From: Microbotryum silenes-acaulis
Lineage: Eukaryota > Basidiomycota > Microbotryomycetes > Microbotryales > Microbotryaceae
DNA length: 64,000 nucleotides
Assembly: GCA_003665825.1 (NCBI GenBank)
Contig: QPFY01000002.1
Location: forward strand, 930,001-994,000
Reading direction: 5' to 3'
The notes under the pieces are model-generated. The model ran no database searches, was not told the origin of the DNA, and worked only from the letters and a program-made list of their open reading frames with translations. Both the position numbers and the translations under genes were made by a program. Position 1 is the first letter of the stretch; each line of letters starts with the position of its first letter. Of the stretch, positions 39,210 to 51,186 are shown piece by piece.

Positions 39210-41000
39210 TCAACGAAAATAGGCTACGTACGTCCGAATGCTGAAATTTGGCTCTTTGTCCAGCTTGGCTCCAAGCCTCTTCCCGACTTTAACGAGGTAG
39301 TTTTGCAGACCAATGAAGAATTTAGAGCGGGTTCCCTTGTCTTCCTTTTCCCAGTCAAGAGCAAATTGTATCTGTGGCGTGTATACTTGTGTTAGCGAAC
39401 TTCCCCACGTCCCTGCGCTCGTCGACATGATCCCCGAAACTCTAAAACTCACGGCCAGGCACCAATGGATGACATGATCGCCCGTCAAATATGCTTCGGT
39501 TGACGGCCACTCCTTCATAACAAGCAGAGGATCCTTACTGAGGGATATGATATCTTGAATCTGGGGTGGACAGAAGATGATTGTAAGCGAGATGCAAAGC
39601 ATGCAATGGCGAGTTCGGCACAGATGCACTCGAAGGTGGCCGAGCAGGGAGTCTCACGTACACGCCCGGCAAATTCCCTTCGCGCGTCAGCCACAACCTC
39701 TACGATCGCCGCAGCGACCACTTTACGATACCCATCGTCGTGTTCATCTCTGCCGCTGTCGATAATTTGATTTGCAAGCAGGTACTTCTGTGGGTATTGC
39801 TTGTCAAACATTCAGACCCGAAAACCAAGGAAACACGAACCTCATGGCTGTGAAGCCGAGCATGGTTGTGAAGCTGACTCACTTTGAGAACCTCCGTTGC
39901 CCCGTTATAGAAGTTGGTGAGGCGAGGCGTACTCAGCATGGTCTTCGCATGTGATCTGAACTTTGACTGTGATAAGGAGGAACTTCATTTCCAGTTAGAA
40001 AACTTCGACGCATGAGGATTGGCGCCAAACACAGGAGTAGCGGCTTTCTACACCCTACAACGAACCTTGAAATCTCTGGCAGTGAGGGCAGCCACGGGTC
40101 GGCGCATCTGATCATGGACCATGATGAGCATGTTCATCATCATTTCGCCCTGAAGCCGGCGCTTGAGGGGATTCCCTCCCTGTCTTCCAAGCTGTAGTCA
40201 ACAGAGCACATGTAAGACGTTGAATTGTACCTCTAACATAGAGGTGCTGTACTCACACGGGCATATTCGATCATGTAGTCCGTGCATTGGAGGCCTCGCG
40301 ACTGGAGATCTTTTTTGATGACCGCGGTAGTAAAGGTACCCCCTTGGGTGTTCTCATCGTCGGAGACCTCGTCCTCCTCATCTCCACTTTCGAGAATAGT
40401 CGGTGCTATACTTGTGTCACGGGACCTCTCTCCGCCGGCTCCTGGGCTCACCGAACGTCGACCGGGTGCGGAGCTCACGGAAGAGCCCCTGTACGGGAGA
40501 AACGAGCGCTCCTCGTGCTCCGGCGCATCTTCATCCCCCGCAATCGCATTTGACAAGTCTCGACAACGGCGAGTGGGCGGGTACAGTGGTAGATTTTCCG
40601 CCGATCTGTCTTCTGTTGTGGGGAGGGGTTTTGCTCCACTGCACGTGTACAAAGGAGCCTGTGTCAATCGTTGAAGTTGAACGAACAGCCCCGACCCCTA
40701 TAAACAAAGCCCCGTTCCGCCGAGAGAGGACGTACCTGTCGGTTTGGTTCATCCGCGGAGGTGACTCTAACCGTAGACTCGGTGTTACTATTTGAGGAAA
40801 GAACTTGACACCGAGACACTGGGGAGGGAGTATTTGCGGGACTGGACAATACGCCCCCCGTCATCTGCGGGTTCGAAGTGCAGAGTTGAAGGATCCGGTC
40901 ATTGGCCGCACGTAAAGGTCTGCTCGCTCTCCGCCAGCCGTACTACTATGATCGGATTCACGGAACTCACCCCCTGTTGCTGTATGGGAGTTGCGGACAT
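39210..41000 (-). CDS. Uncharacterised multi-exon gene
   Basis: I do not recognise the family. A start at 41,000 (MSATPIQQQG) splices through GTGAGT to PLRAANDRILQLCTSNPQM. A Ser/Thr-rich stretch (SPANTPSPVSRCQVLSSNSN) and an acidic region (SGDEEDEVSDDENTQGG) follow. A more conserved-looking C-terminal part comes next: IKKDLQSRGLQCTDYMIEYA, LKRRLQGEMMMNMLIMVHDQ, TPRLTNFYNGATEVLK, YLLANQIIDSGRDEHDDGYR, IISLSKDPLLVMKEWPSTEA and IQFALDWEKEDKGTRSKFFI. Small introns separate these blocks. The exact 3' end near 39,210 is uncertain. It lies downstream of, and co-oriented with, the transposase-like gene and may be its companion. The segmented but consistently coding-like frames argue for a real gene. 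Confidence 0.5.
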
Positions 41001-41508
41001 GGAGGTGAACACAGCGTGACGAAGAGAGAGAGAGGGGAGGGGGGAGGTTGCTGACTCGAAGTCAATGAATGGGCACAAGGTAAACAAAGCAAAGGCAAAC
41101 AACGCAAAACTCAGTGAAAGGTCGGGTTATCCTGTCTGACTACGTGACTCCGATCACCTCCGATCGCGCATCTCAACATTCCTGAGCAATCGGTCCGAAG
41201 GCATTGGCTTCGCGCCGGCCAAAGCCCGACGTGACGACCATATCATGGGCACCTTCAGTGGGGCAATACGTGGGTATTTCGAACCGGCGCGGCCAATGGG
41301 AATTAATCTACTATTTTGGACAATTTTGAAGATCCCGCAGCGACTGAACGATAGAGGCTCTACCCAACGACTGATAGTTTGCTAATCTGTACAATGCGCT
41401 GTCATAAAAAGTGGGCAGCTTGAAATTCTCGAGCTGAACGCCGGCCATGTACGCTCAAATGGAGTGCAGAAAGTCAACGCGAATGGCAATTTCAGACGCT
41501 TCAGATCT
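41001..41508. other. Intergenic between the two minus-strand island genes
   Basis: About 500 bp that should hold the promoter of the gene starting at 41,000. No ORF or RNA gene is supported. Confidence 0.4.
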
Positions 41509-44500
41509 TCATCTCTTACTTCGCTTTCGCTTCGCCTTCAAATCGCAAGGTTCCGGATCCGAAACATAGCCTTCCGACGAAGACTGAATGCCAAGCCGCG
41601 ATGGAGGAGTCCGAATCAGCTTGAGCTCGCGCTTTGCCCCACCCAGTGCGGGTAGAGCTGTAAGAGATAGAAGCGAGTGTACGTATATTTGCACTCATCA
41701 TCGATCTCATCCTCCCCGAACCCGCGTTACTCGTTGAGTGGGCGCGTTCTGAATCCACATCTTGCGCATCACTTTCCGACTCGGTGTTCCCAGCTGATTG
41801 CTTGCGTTCGAACGTCTCACCCTGCGGTTCCTCGCGCGGGGACTCCTCCTGCTGCGACTCTCCATCCTATGTAAAAGCATTAGAGCCTGACAAGCCTCTC
41901 CGCAAAATCGCCGCGTTTCTTGACGTTGACAGAGGCCATTCAACTTGAAGTGACTCACGAATTCATCGGGCTGCCACTGGGACTGGCTCCTTTGGTCTTC
42001 GCTGTCGCTGTCGGTTTCTGCAACGCTTGGAAGCTGATAATTGAGGAGGTACATGTTAGCGCGAGCAGTCCCATTGACTGGGCAGACAAGTAGAGGCATA
42101 CGATCCCTACCCTGGGTCGGCCACGACGCGCCACGTTGGGGCCCACCGCATTGCGCGTCTGAGCTGGAGGTTGCGATAGCCGGACTTTTTGTACGAAGCT
42201 GTCCAAATCTTCCGCGGCTGGAATTGGGGGCGCAAGCGGGGCAACCAAGTCGTGCGATCGCTGGGTGATGGTACTCAGCAGCCAATTACGATCGTCCCTA
42301 TGGGTCAAGGCATCCTCGAGTCCGCCTGTGTCGATGCGCTCAATGTGAGCCTTTTTTGAGGCCGAGAGCGCGCAGTTCGCTGATGCGCAGTCATGCTGTA
42401 CACTGGCAACTCCAAGCAAACACTGTAGACGGGGACAGAAATATTTTTGTGAGCTGATAGTGCAACAGCTTTGCCTCCTCTATGCGCTGACTTACCTTCG
42501 TTGACACTACAGAGGGGTGAGGCTCGAGAGACAGTCGGACGAAGCCAGTCGAACCGAGTTCTTCGCCGAGGCGGGCGAATTCTACAAGCGCGAACCCCTC
42601 GTCGATCAGGCTGCTTTGAAGCGTGCGACCGGTAGTCAGCACTAGCAGGGATACGACTCGGCCGATACGGAGTCCTGACTGATAGCATAACAGATAGGGC
42701 ACCATTTAGTTACCCCAAGGATGGTGTCAAAGAGCGTACGGCAGGACTCACATTGGGTGAAGTGCGCACAAAGCACCAATGTCGAAGCAGGCACCGATCA
42801 CCATTCGGAAGTGTGGCGGCCTTGGCCGCGCGAAAGTGGTCATACGCGGAGACCGACCCTTCCGCCTTGAGGTGCCGGTAGATCGGATCGTGTTCGAGCT
42901 CTGACGACGATTGCACTTGTTGAGAACGATGATAGTCAAAGCGGACTAGTGCCGGGGAACGGCGGTCAGAACGGTACCCGAGTCAGCTTCGATGAACAGT
43001 GGCACATCAGCATCGTATGGCACCAAGAAAAATATGCACTCACTCCGATCCTGCGTCTCGGCATCCTCATCGACCATGAACCAAGACTTGATCACCGCGT
43101 TGTCCATTAGACTCGCTGCCGCAGGACCGAGCGAGACAGCCCGGCCACCATGACGCCAAAGACCCCCACCCGCGACAAAGGTGAGCGCGGCTGTCTCCGC
43201 TAAAGTCTGCGCCACGTCACGCGATGGAGCTTGATGGTTGGTGCGCATATTGACTTGGCGCACGACCTTGTTTGCAGACTCGGCCACCGACGAATCGAAG
43301 AGCTTAGGAGGTCCGAAGCGGCGAATGGCCCCTTGAAGCTCGAGAAGGTAGTGGTACTTGACGCGAGCCAAGGTGAATGTCAAATTGCGGGTCATCGAAG
43401 CTTGGACAAATACTCGCGCTAGCTCGCGATAGTCGTCCTGTGCACGAAAAAGTTTCCTTTAGTCTCGAGCTAGCTGGCCTCATCATTCGACGGATACCAT
43501 GCCAACTCACGGCGTACTGATCAATACTTGTTGCGGAGGGAGCGAACATATGATGGGTCAACTTTCCAAGGGCACTCCAGCAGCGATTAGTCACTGGAGT
43601 GATCATGGACCGGCTCAACATGACCTCAGCGATGAAGGGAAGTATCTGCGCGATCATTCGATAATCGTGACCATCGACGCCTCCCTTGTAGTCGACGTAG
43701 AAATTAGGCTTGAATCGTTCACCGAGCCCAGGTGTCGAAAGCGAACGGAATGCGCCGCGCATGAAGTCGACGGCTGTGGGTGTAAGGCCCGCTATTGTGT
43801 CGACCCAAAGATATTTGAAAGGACCTAGCAGAAGGACGTGGAGCATGTCAGGAGGTGTGTCACGGTGGACGTCAAAATCTGCGGGGCGAGCTTGAACTGT
43901 CAGATGCGTTCCAAGCCGTGCAAGCACCGTCAACTCATTGACTTACGAGGAATGCGGAAGAATGGGCCAAGAACGAACCCAGAAGCTTTTAGTTCGGACA
44001 GCCGAGCCGAAGCGGCTGCCCGTGCTCATGCGCCGGGGGCGAATCAGTACAGTGTAATCTCCCACATGGGCGTTTGGGAGTGAGTCTGCACTGACCACGA
44101 ACATCTTGTAGTAAAGCTTCGACTCCCCACCGCCAAAATCATCCAAGAACATCCGCAGCGGGATAGTCAGAAGTCGGCCGCCTCGGGCAGCGGCTCTCGA
44201 GGCACTCGACGCCGGCAAACAGGGTAGCAGCACCTCTCGATCTGCAGACAGTCCTGCGTGCGCAAAGTGGCCGTGTCAGGCGTGGCAAAATGTTCCGAGT
44301 TGTCTCATGCACTTACGTATGATCCTCCTCCTCTCCAGCTCCACTTCCCTTGCGATCGGAGGCCCGAGCAACTCCAACGGCATTAGGGACCACGCCCGGT
44401 CTGAAAGTGGCGACGACGATAAGTCCGGCATATCCGCGGGCGGGAGTTGAACGCAGAAGCTACCATCGTCGCGGAGGACCGCAGGAACCACCAGTGCGCA

Positions 44501-44599
44501 GAGTACGTGGTTGTGGGTGGAGTCGATAAAGAGGTATCCTCCACCTCTTTGAAGTACGACTTCCTGGGCGAAATAGTCGATGCCGTCATGCGAAGCCAT
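41509..44599 (-). CDS. Transposase-derived protein of the basidiomycete KDZ/Plavaka type
   Basis: Minus-strand multi-exon gene starting near 44,599 (MASHDGIDYFAQEVV). Recognisable blocks in order are IPLRMFLDDFGGGESKLYY (the aspartate-rich stretch of these transposase-like proteins), DVHRDTPPDMLHVLLLGPFK and YKGGVDGHDYRMIAQILPF. Next come RVKYHYLLELQGAIRRFGP with SVAESANKVVRQVNMRTNHQ, and APSRDVAQTLAE. Related proteins occur in many copies in basidiomycete genomes. The C-terminus is acidic, then basic (LKAKRKRSKR), a likely nuclear localisation signal. The N-terminal part usual for these proteins seems short, so this copy is either truncated or domesticated. Exon borders are only roughly resolved. 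The AT-rich patch begins 60 bp upstream of the start. Confidence 0.6.
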
Positions 44600-44659
44600 C
44601 GGTGTTCAAATGGGTGCCGGTAATGTGTGGCGCCAGCGCGCAGTTTGACAGGCCGATTG

Positions 44660-45370
44660 CACAACCTTATTTTTTTGATCTAGTTTTTGTAAAAAAGCCT
44701 AAAAAGCAAAAAAGAGTCGCCCTTTTTTTTGCATCCATACATAATAATGAATAATATAGGCCATTTATACTCAGAAATATGGCTTAAACAACTTTGCTTT
44801 CTTGCCTAATTACGTTAATATAGCAAAATAAGCTCTTTAGTTTTTTATTCATCGTGCTCTTTCTAACTAGTTCATAGGTCACTCACTTATCTTAAACCTC
44901 GATCTTTGTCCATGTGTAATAATCGGGAAGTTTTGGAATAGTTACGCCTATTGGGTTTTAAATAGCTAATTACTCATGGACCTATGCTTTTATATTTGCC
45001 TTATTTATTTTATATTTCTAGTTATTAATCGGCAGGATTATAATTAAAGTATAAATAATTTAGCGCACACTTCAGCATGTCCTTGATACACATAAATCAA
45101 TAGTATTACAATAACCGTTTAAGTTATATAGATACTATAAGTTTATACGCGGAAGGGTCGACTGTCCCTTTTTTCCTTTTTACCAGCCCCTTTTCCCTTT
45201 CTCATTCTCAACTAGTTGAGAAGTATGGGGCAAACCCGGGAAAAACCCTTTAATTAGAATAAGTAATAATTAAAGGACAATCGCCGGACTAAATAATGAT
45301 TGGGAAACTGTCATGTAAAAGCGTAGAGACTATGCAGCCTTACTATAGTCAAACATTGTGCATCTTTTAG
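44660..45370. other. AT-rich island
   Basis: About 700 bp of clearly AT-rich DNA (many TTTAT, AATAAT and TAATATA runs) in an otherwise GC-balanced region, with sharp borders near 44,660 and 45,370. No ORF. It could be a nuclear copy of mitochondrial DNA, a degraded repeat or a mutation-biased patch; the sequence alone does not say. Confidence 0.6.
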
Positions 45371-46018
45371 CAGGAACCCCTTTTACTCCCCGATTTCAGT
45401 CGCTTTGCGGAGCTGACATCCTGTGTGGGAATCCCTGATGGTGACCTTTAGAACAAGACGTTTGACTTGCGCCCCGGGTCAAAAGCGCTCCCAAGATTAT
45501 TGAGATTTTGAAGAAGTGAGTGCCCGTGCTCAGTAGCTGAAACCGTTCTGTCCGCTCACGGGCATTCGGACTTGGGCACGGCAGCTCCTCGTGCAGGGGG
45601 GAAGGGGAACAGATAGTACACTGCAAGCTGCGAGCGCAGCCAAAAAGAGAAGGAAACAAAGAGAGAGAGAGATAGAAGCTCTAAACGAAGGGAGGAAAGG
45701 ACCTCCCCCGATCCATGAGGTGGAAAGCTGGAGCCAAGAAGAAAGGGATGAAGTTTGGGGAAGAAGAGGGAGAGGAAAAGTAACTCAGTTGTGAGTGGTG
45801 GGGGTGGGGGGGTAGCAAGGGACGACAGTATCATTCGAGTCGGGCATAAAACAGCATAAAAACACCTCTATCCGAGCAGGCATAAAAAAAACGAAAATGA
45901 CCCTCACCGTTGAGCAGGGACACACATCCTCCGCAGGCAATCACAACAGCAAGCTTTTGTATCCATTTCCTAATCGAGTCTGCAAATACTGCTTCTCGCC
46001 CCGCACATGTTGATCCAT
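45371..46018. other. ELO 3' flank
   Basis: Contains a purine-rich stretch at 45,640-45,830 (AGAGAG and GGGGTGGGGG). The open frames there are composition artefacts. It includes the 3' untranslated region of the elongase gene. Confidence 0.4.
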
Positions 46019-47952
46019 TTAGTTCTTCTTCTTGAACTCGGCAATGTTGCGAGTCGGCACCGCCGCGACCTTCCTGGCTGCTACCAGAGCGTTCTTCTTG
46101 GCCGCCTGTTGGTTGTACGTCTTCTTGTAGAACGCCTGTGATGTTATTCGAGAGAAATCAGACATCCATGGCCGGCCTTGTATCACAAAACAAGCCACGC
46201 TTACGATGAACAGGAACAAGTAGCTGGTGAGGAGACCGCAGCCCAACGCGGCGGCACCTTCTGTACCGGCGCACGAGCCATAAGTAGGGAACGAAGGGAA
46301 GTACTCGGCCGTGAAGTAGGAGTAGGCTTGAGGAGGTGGGGATACGGAATCAGCTCTCAAGATCGCCGTTGAAAGTACTCGTCAAGCGAGGTGCAGACTC
46401 ACAAGCAAAGTAGACGACAAAGAGATCGACGATGAATTGAGTGATCTGGAGCGTCGTCAAGTACTTCTTCCACCAGATTTTGTAGCCGGCCGCAGTCATG
46501 AGGTAGTAGTAGTACCTGTGCACGCGCGAGACAAAGTTTTCGACGTTAGTTGCACGTTCGCTCGGCGGTGTTGAGCAAGCCTCCATACTTGCGACTCACA
46601 TCAAGACATGGACGGTCAAGTTGGCAGCGATGGGGACCCACGAGACCGAGGTTCGGCCGTTGAGTTGGGTGTAGCACAGGGCGGCGGTGGCGGTGTGGTG
46701 GAAGACGTGGAGGAACTGGAGCGGCTTCTTCTTGACGACGAGGAAGACCGTGTCGGCGAGTTCCCAGTCTGGTGGTGGTGGAGTGTCACGAGATTAGTGT
46801 TACGTTCAATTAGTTCGTGAAAGCGTACAGAGTATGATAGACTCACACTTGAACTGTGTACACGAGGCCAAAGGGAACGGGGCAAGCGCACCTGATTAGC
46901 AGCGGCCCAAACACATATCATGCTCAGGTGGAGATGTCGCCAAGCTTACGAGGTAATTGATGATGTAGTAGGTCTCGAGCCTAGAGGTCCACGCCGAGGT
47001 GTGGCAGATGGCGTAGAAGAACCCATGTTGGTAGAGAATGGGGAGAACCTGTTGAATCGGGCGAAGATGGGCGCAAAGATCGTCAGGGTCCGAGTCCGAG
47101 TTGTCAGGCACGTCGCCTTTCAGGGGGCGGCACTGACCTCCTCCAACATCAACGCGAGCACGAGACCCGAGCCGGCCGAAAGCAAAAAGTTGTGGAGCAT
47201 AAAGAGCGACTTGAACTCTGCATGGTCGAGTGAGGTGCATGGTCAGCGGTGTGGATCGAATCGCGGATCGCAAGTGCAAATATGCATGCGGGCAGTCCTA
47301 TGGACGCGTCGAAGAGCGACGATCGCTCCCCCCCACGCCCAAGACACGCAGGGTCCGCCGTCGTCGTGCGTGGTCGACAGGCTGTCGTCGCCGAGGCCGC
47401 GATCCATAATCTCGGAGGGTCCGAGAACAGAACCCACGGCCCATGTCCCGGTCTTGCAGATCGTCTGGGTATCTATCGTCTTGGCTGCGTGTATGCATGC
47501 AGTGCGTGGCGGCCCGATGCCCCGGCCAAAATTTGGCTGGCTGGCCGTTCGGGAGGGTGTGGGTGGCCCTGTGGGTTGCTGCTGTCTCTTTCGCGCGAGA
47601 GTGGGCCGGCCCAACCGATCGAGTCGAGTGCGCTCCTCGCCGATCCGATGAGACAGAACCAGACACGCCGCCGTAGACGCCCACAAAGCTCCGCAGTACA
47701 CGACCACAACAGAACACGGGAAGCAGGACGTCACGACTCACGGAACGCCTTGCGGTCCTGCATGAGGTACTGCCCACCAAAGATGACGGCGAGGTACACC
47801 GCGAGCGCCGACACGACCTCGGTATTTGTCGACAAAGGCGAGACTCCGACGGTCCACTGCAGCATCGACGACGGCAGCGACGGCAGCGGCAACGCGTCGA
47901 CGAACGAGCGCACCGGACCCGCTGACGAGGCGAACAAGGACGAGGACACCAT
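46019..47952 (-). CDS. Very-long-chain fatty acid elongase (ELO family)
   Basis: ER membrane 3-ketoacyl-CoA synthase that elongates fatty acyl-CoA for sphingolipid and VLCFA synthesis. Eight exons (47742-47952, 47138-47217, 46950-47048, 46847-46853, 46600-46768, 46403-46515, 46205-46326, 46019-46135) join to 305 aa. The motif series is [47 protein letters not shown], the catalytic histidine box [19 protein letters not shown] and [20 protein letters not shown]. Multiple hydrophobic segments follow. FKY in the KYWEL motif comes from a 7-nt exon (46,847-46,853). The C-terminus KKKN fits an ER-retrieval dilysine signal. Start ATG at 47,950-47,952. Chain-length specificity (Elo2- or Elo3-like) cannot be told from this. 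Confidence 0.94.
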
Positions 47953-50900
47953 GGTTGCTTGCTGTGAAGGGGAGGGGCTACGAGGAGTTTCCTGATTTTC
48001 GGCACGAAGATTGAGCAACGAGGTTGCACACGTGCGGAGGCGAGGAGCAGCTGGGAAGCACAAGCTCGAAGGCCTGCGTGTCGACGCGCTTCGGTCCAGT
48101 TCGGTCCACGCCCGTCCACGCCAGTCCACGCCCGAGTTTGAGCAGGTTTGAGCGCGGCTGCTTGGCGCAGGCGTGGGCGTAAGCGTGTCTTCGCAACACG
48201 CCGCCGGACACTTTAGCCAGACCCAGCCAGCCAGTTTTTCCTGCGAAACATGCATCCAACCCGAGGCCGAGCTTTCAGCCTATCGCCGGTCACGCTATAA
48301 CCGAGGCACGTAAATTTCAAAGCAAGGCGATGCTTCAGGCAACGCCCAGGCAACCTTTTCGGATGCTACCGCAATGAACTTGATGTGATCCAGACCGACC
48401 CCTCCTATACAAACCAAAACCAAAACCAAAACCAGAAACTATCCGCTTTCCAATCTGCCGATGATCGCTTTTTCCTTTCATTCCCAATGACCTTAACCCC
48501 TGGATTGACCATTTACCAATGACGACGACGACGGTGGTACGACGAGGTCACTTATGTGCAAGGGGGCTTGAGCGCGGCGGGGTCAGTAAGCGTGAGCACT
48601 CGGCACGCCCGCGCAGGTACGCACGTAGCCGCGAAGACGGTAACGTTGAACAAAGTGAGACCCGAAGATGGATGCGGCCGGAAAGAGCCAATTGGTATGT
48701 GCTGTCCACCGTCTCGTGCAAGCAATGACAAAAAAGCGACGAGTGGTGATTGACGACAGAGAGTCGGGGTGGGAGAGGAGCGAGGAGTGAGGCTAGTGAG
48801 GAGCCAAGAGAGCGAGGGGCAGCTTATCGTGCCTCTGTGAAGTTGGGGGGCCAGGTCGCACCGAGTCAATCGAAACGTAGTGCAAGACAGCAACAACTCG
48901 CCCAACTCTTCTCTGCACTCAGAACCTTGGCAGCGACCCTGCAGGGGGGAGGGAGGGGGGGAGAGCGGGTGCAAAAGTCGGTGACCGTGGACCATTCTGC
49001 GAGGCCGGGGTGGCGAGAGAGAGAGGGGCGCGCTGAACTGCCAGCGAGGTCGCGCTCCGAGCGAATAATAGCTTCCTCCGAACTCCCGCAGCATGACCGA
49101 ACGAACGCCACGCTAAGTAACGGGTGTTTATTATTTATTTTATCATCAGTCATGTTCCCGTTCCGTCCCGTCCGAGTGACTCATTGGCCTCGGCGTGATC
49201 AAGCGAAGCCCGAACCAGGAAAGACCTCCTCTCACTTTCCCATTGGGGCCCGCGCGCTCACACTTGAATCCGGGAAGAAAATAATGTTCCGAGGGCCTTG
49301 TCAAACCGCGCAATGTCTCCTCTGGTAGAATTCGAGCGCTTTTATAGTGAAATGATATCGTTGCACATCGATGCACCGCCGTGCACGGGCAGCTGACGGT
49401 GACGTCTACTCCTCGCACTTCGGCAGCACGTGATATACGACCGGGCGCGCCCGTGGGCCTATACCACTGCTGGTCCTTCTCTTCCAAACCAACATCTCTG
49501 CCAGTCTGTTTCGCACCACAAACTAGCTCGATAAGTCTCGCTGTTCACTCTGCTGCCAACCCACCTCAAACGAACACCCAACCTGCGCACCCGAAATCGG
49601 ACTAGTTCGAGCGCGCCTTCAATGCCGCCGAGTTCGTCCTGATAAACCCACGCCTCAAGCGCCCGTTCATCGACATGAACGAAGCGAAGCTCGTGTTCGA
49701 GGGCGATCATGAGTAGGACTTGGAGCGACTTTGCCCACAACAGATGGAACTCGCTCTGCCTTCGTTCTCCGCCCCCGGTCGGTGGCTTTGACTCCACAAG
49801 AACCGGCTCGAGTAGCCGTCTGCCTCCAAGCCCGCTGAGCCACATCCTTGACATCATCGCAATATCATGCGGCTGGTGAAACTTAAATCAGGTCCACGGC
49901 GACCTTCAGGCAAGAGATCTCGCCGCCGACCCTTACGTACACTGTGAAGGATGCAACGAGGCTCTTCCGCACGGAGTTGGTCACGATAGATTCAAGGGTC
50001 ACCGTCACCTGCTCTGACGAAGTCTGCTCAGAGGTTCTCCTATTCCTGTCAGTCTGTGGGGCGACGTTCCATGACTGGCGCTTCTTCCTATTTCGAGGGC
50101 CAAACAGCAAAGATCAAGCGACTAGCGATCAACAAGAATGCTTCTCGTCGTGTGACTAGGCGTTCGTCCACGCCCGCTCAACTCTCGAAGGGAGTGCGAG
50201 GACTCGAGCTACTCGACCCAGAGTTGCAGACGAGTCAGCACAAGTTCGACAGCTATCCACTCATATCCCTCCCGTCGCGTCGACCGCGGCCCTCACCCTC
50301 GAGCAGACATTTATACAAGCCGGCCCGAAGTAACTCGTGTACGTGCTGGGTGTTACACATTCGTTTTCCCAGATGTTTGAGTATGTCATGCTTGGGCATG
50401 GGCATGCGTAACTGAGAGTCTGGGTGTCAAGGTGCCTCTCATTGAACTGAACCAATGTACACTGTCATGCACTGTCATGCACGGTGGTACATGCGCTGGG
50501 TACCGGACCCAAGCATACCACCACGTTCGATCTCGGCTGTTCGAAGGCCGGGGTTCGTAGCCGAGCCGCCGAGACTGCCCAGGGCGGTGCATACGGGTGC
50601 ATCGTCGCTGTGCAGTCGGGTGCATCGGTATTTCCGAGTGCGGCTTGACCACGCGTGATGGCTGCATTCACCGTTGTCGAGTCTTCCGGGTGTTCGCGGC
50701 CGTCGTCGGCGTGGGCAACTCGGCGCTCTCTCTCGACTCTCGTGCAGTGGGGTCGCTGCGCTCGGCAGCGTAAGCACGCATCGACGAGATACATCGACAC
50801 TGCTCAGATCAGCCGAGATTTCGATCCATCTTTTTGCGCTCGCTCGACAATGCTTAGATCTTCCAATTCGATATTAGTTTAGTTCATGTTTTTGTCTTGG

Positions 50901-51186
50901 AACAAATGAGTCAATCATCAACGAGCGGGAGAAGATTCTCCCCCCAAAGTGTGGAAATTGTCGATCTTGGGGGAGGAGCGAATCGAGTGCTTCCCCGAAT
51001 CACCGTCAATGTACTGGGTAAAAGGCAAAGTGGGTAGTTCCTATTAGGTAATCTCATGATTGACATGCTCATCTACAACGCTCGGCGCTGGGCGATACAA
51101 ACTCGCGAGACTTGACGGATCGCTGCGAAACAGAGTCTGAGATTGCCTGTTCTACACGATCGTACAACACATTCAGGCCAATGAGA
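47953..51186. other. Long intergenic region with repeats
   Basis: About 3.2 kb between the ELO start and the 3' end of the zinc-cluster gene. It holds an (ACCAAA)n short repeat (48,411-48,434), a GC-rich palindrome-poor stretch, and one copy of a dispersed repeat (50,383-50,790). Short frames at 49,610-49,715 (plus) and 49,890-50,110 (minus) look somewhat protein-like but do not connect by splicing. They may be relics of a lost gene. No RNA gene is seen. Confidence 0.45.
50383..50790. repeat. Dispersed repeat, copy 1
   Basis: Two blocks are shared with 62,012-62,890. One contains TTGGGCATGGGCATGCGT and ACTGAGAGTCTGGG (about 50,394). The other, from about 50,653, contains CGTGATGGCTGCATTCACCG and GGCCGTCGTCG. 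The spacing between blocks differs, so insertions or deletions have occurred. Confidence 0.75.

Noticed and set aside
48750..49328. 192-codon plus-strand frame and overlapping minus-strand frames
   Set aside because: Biased composition opens frames on both strands; no family resemblance and no splice-consistent extension.
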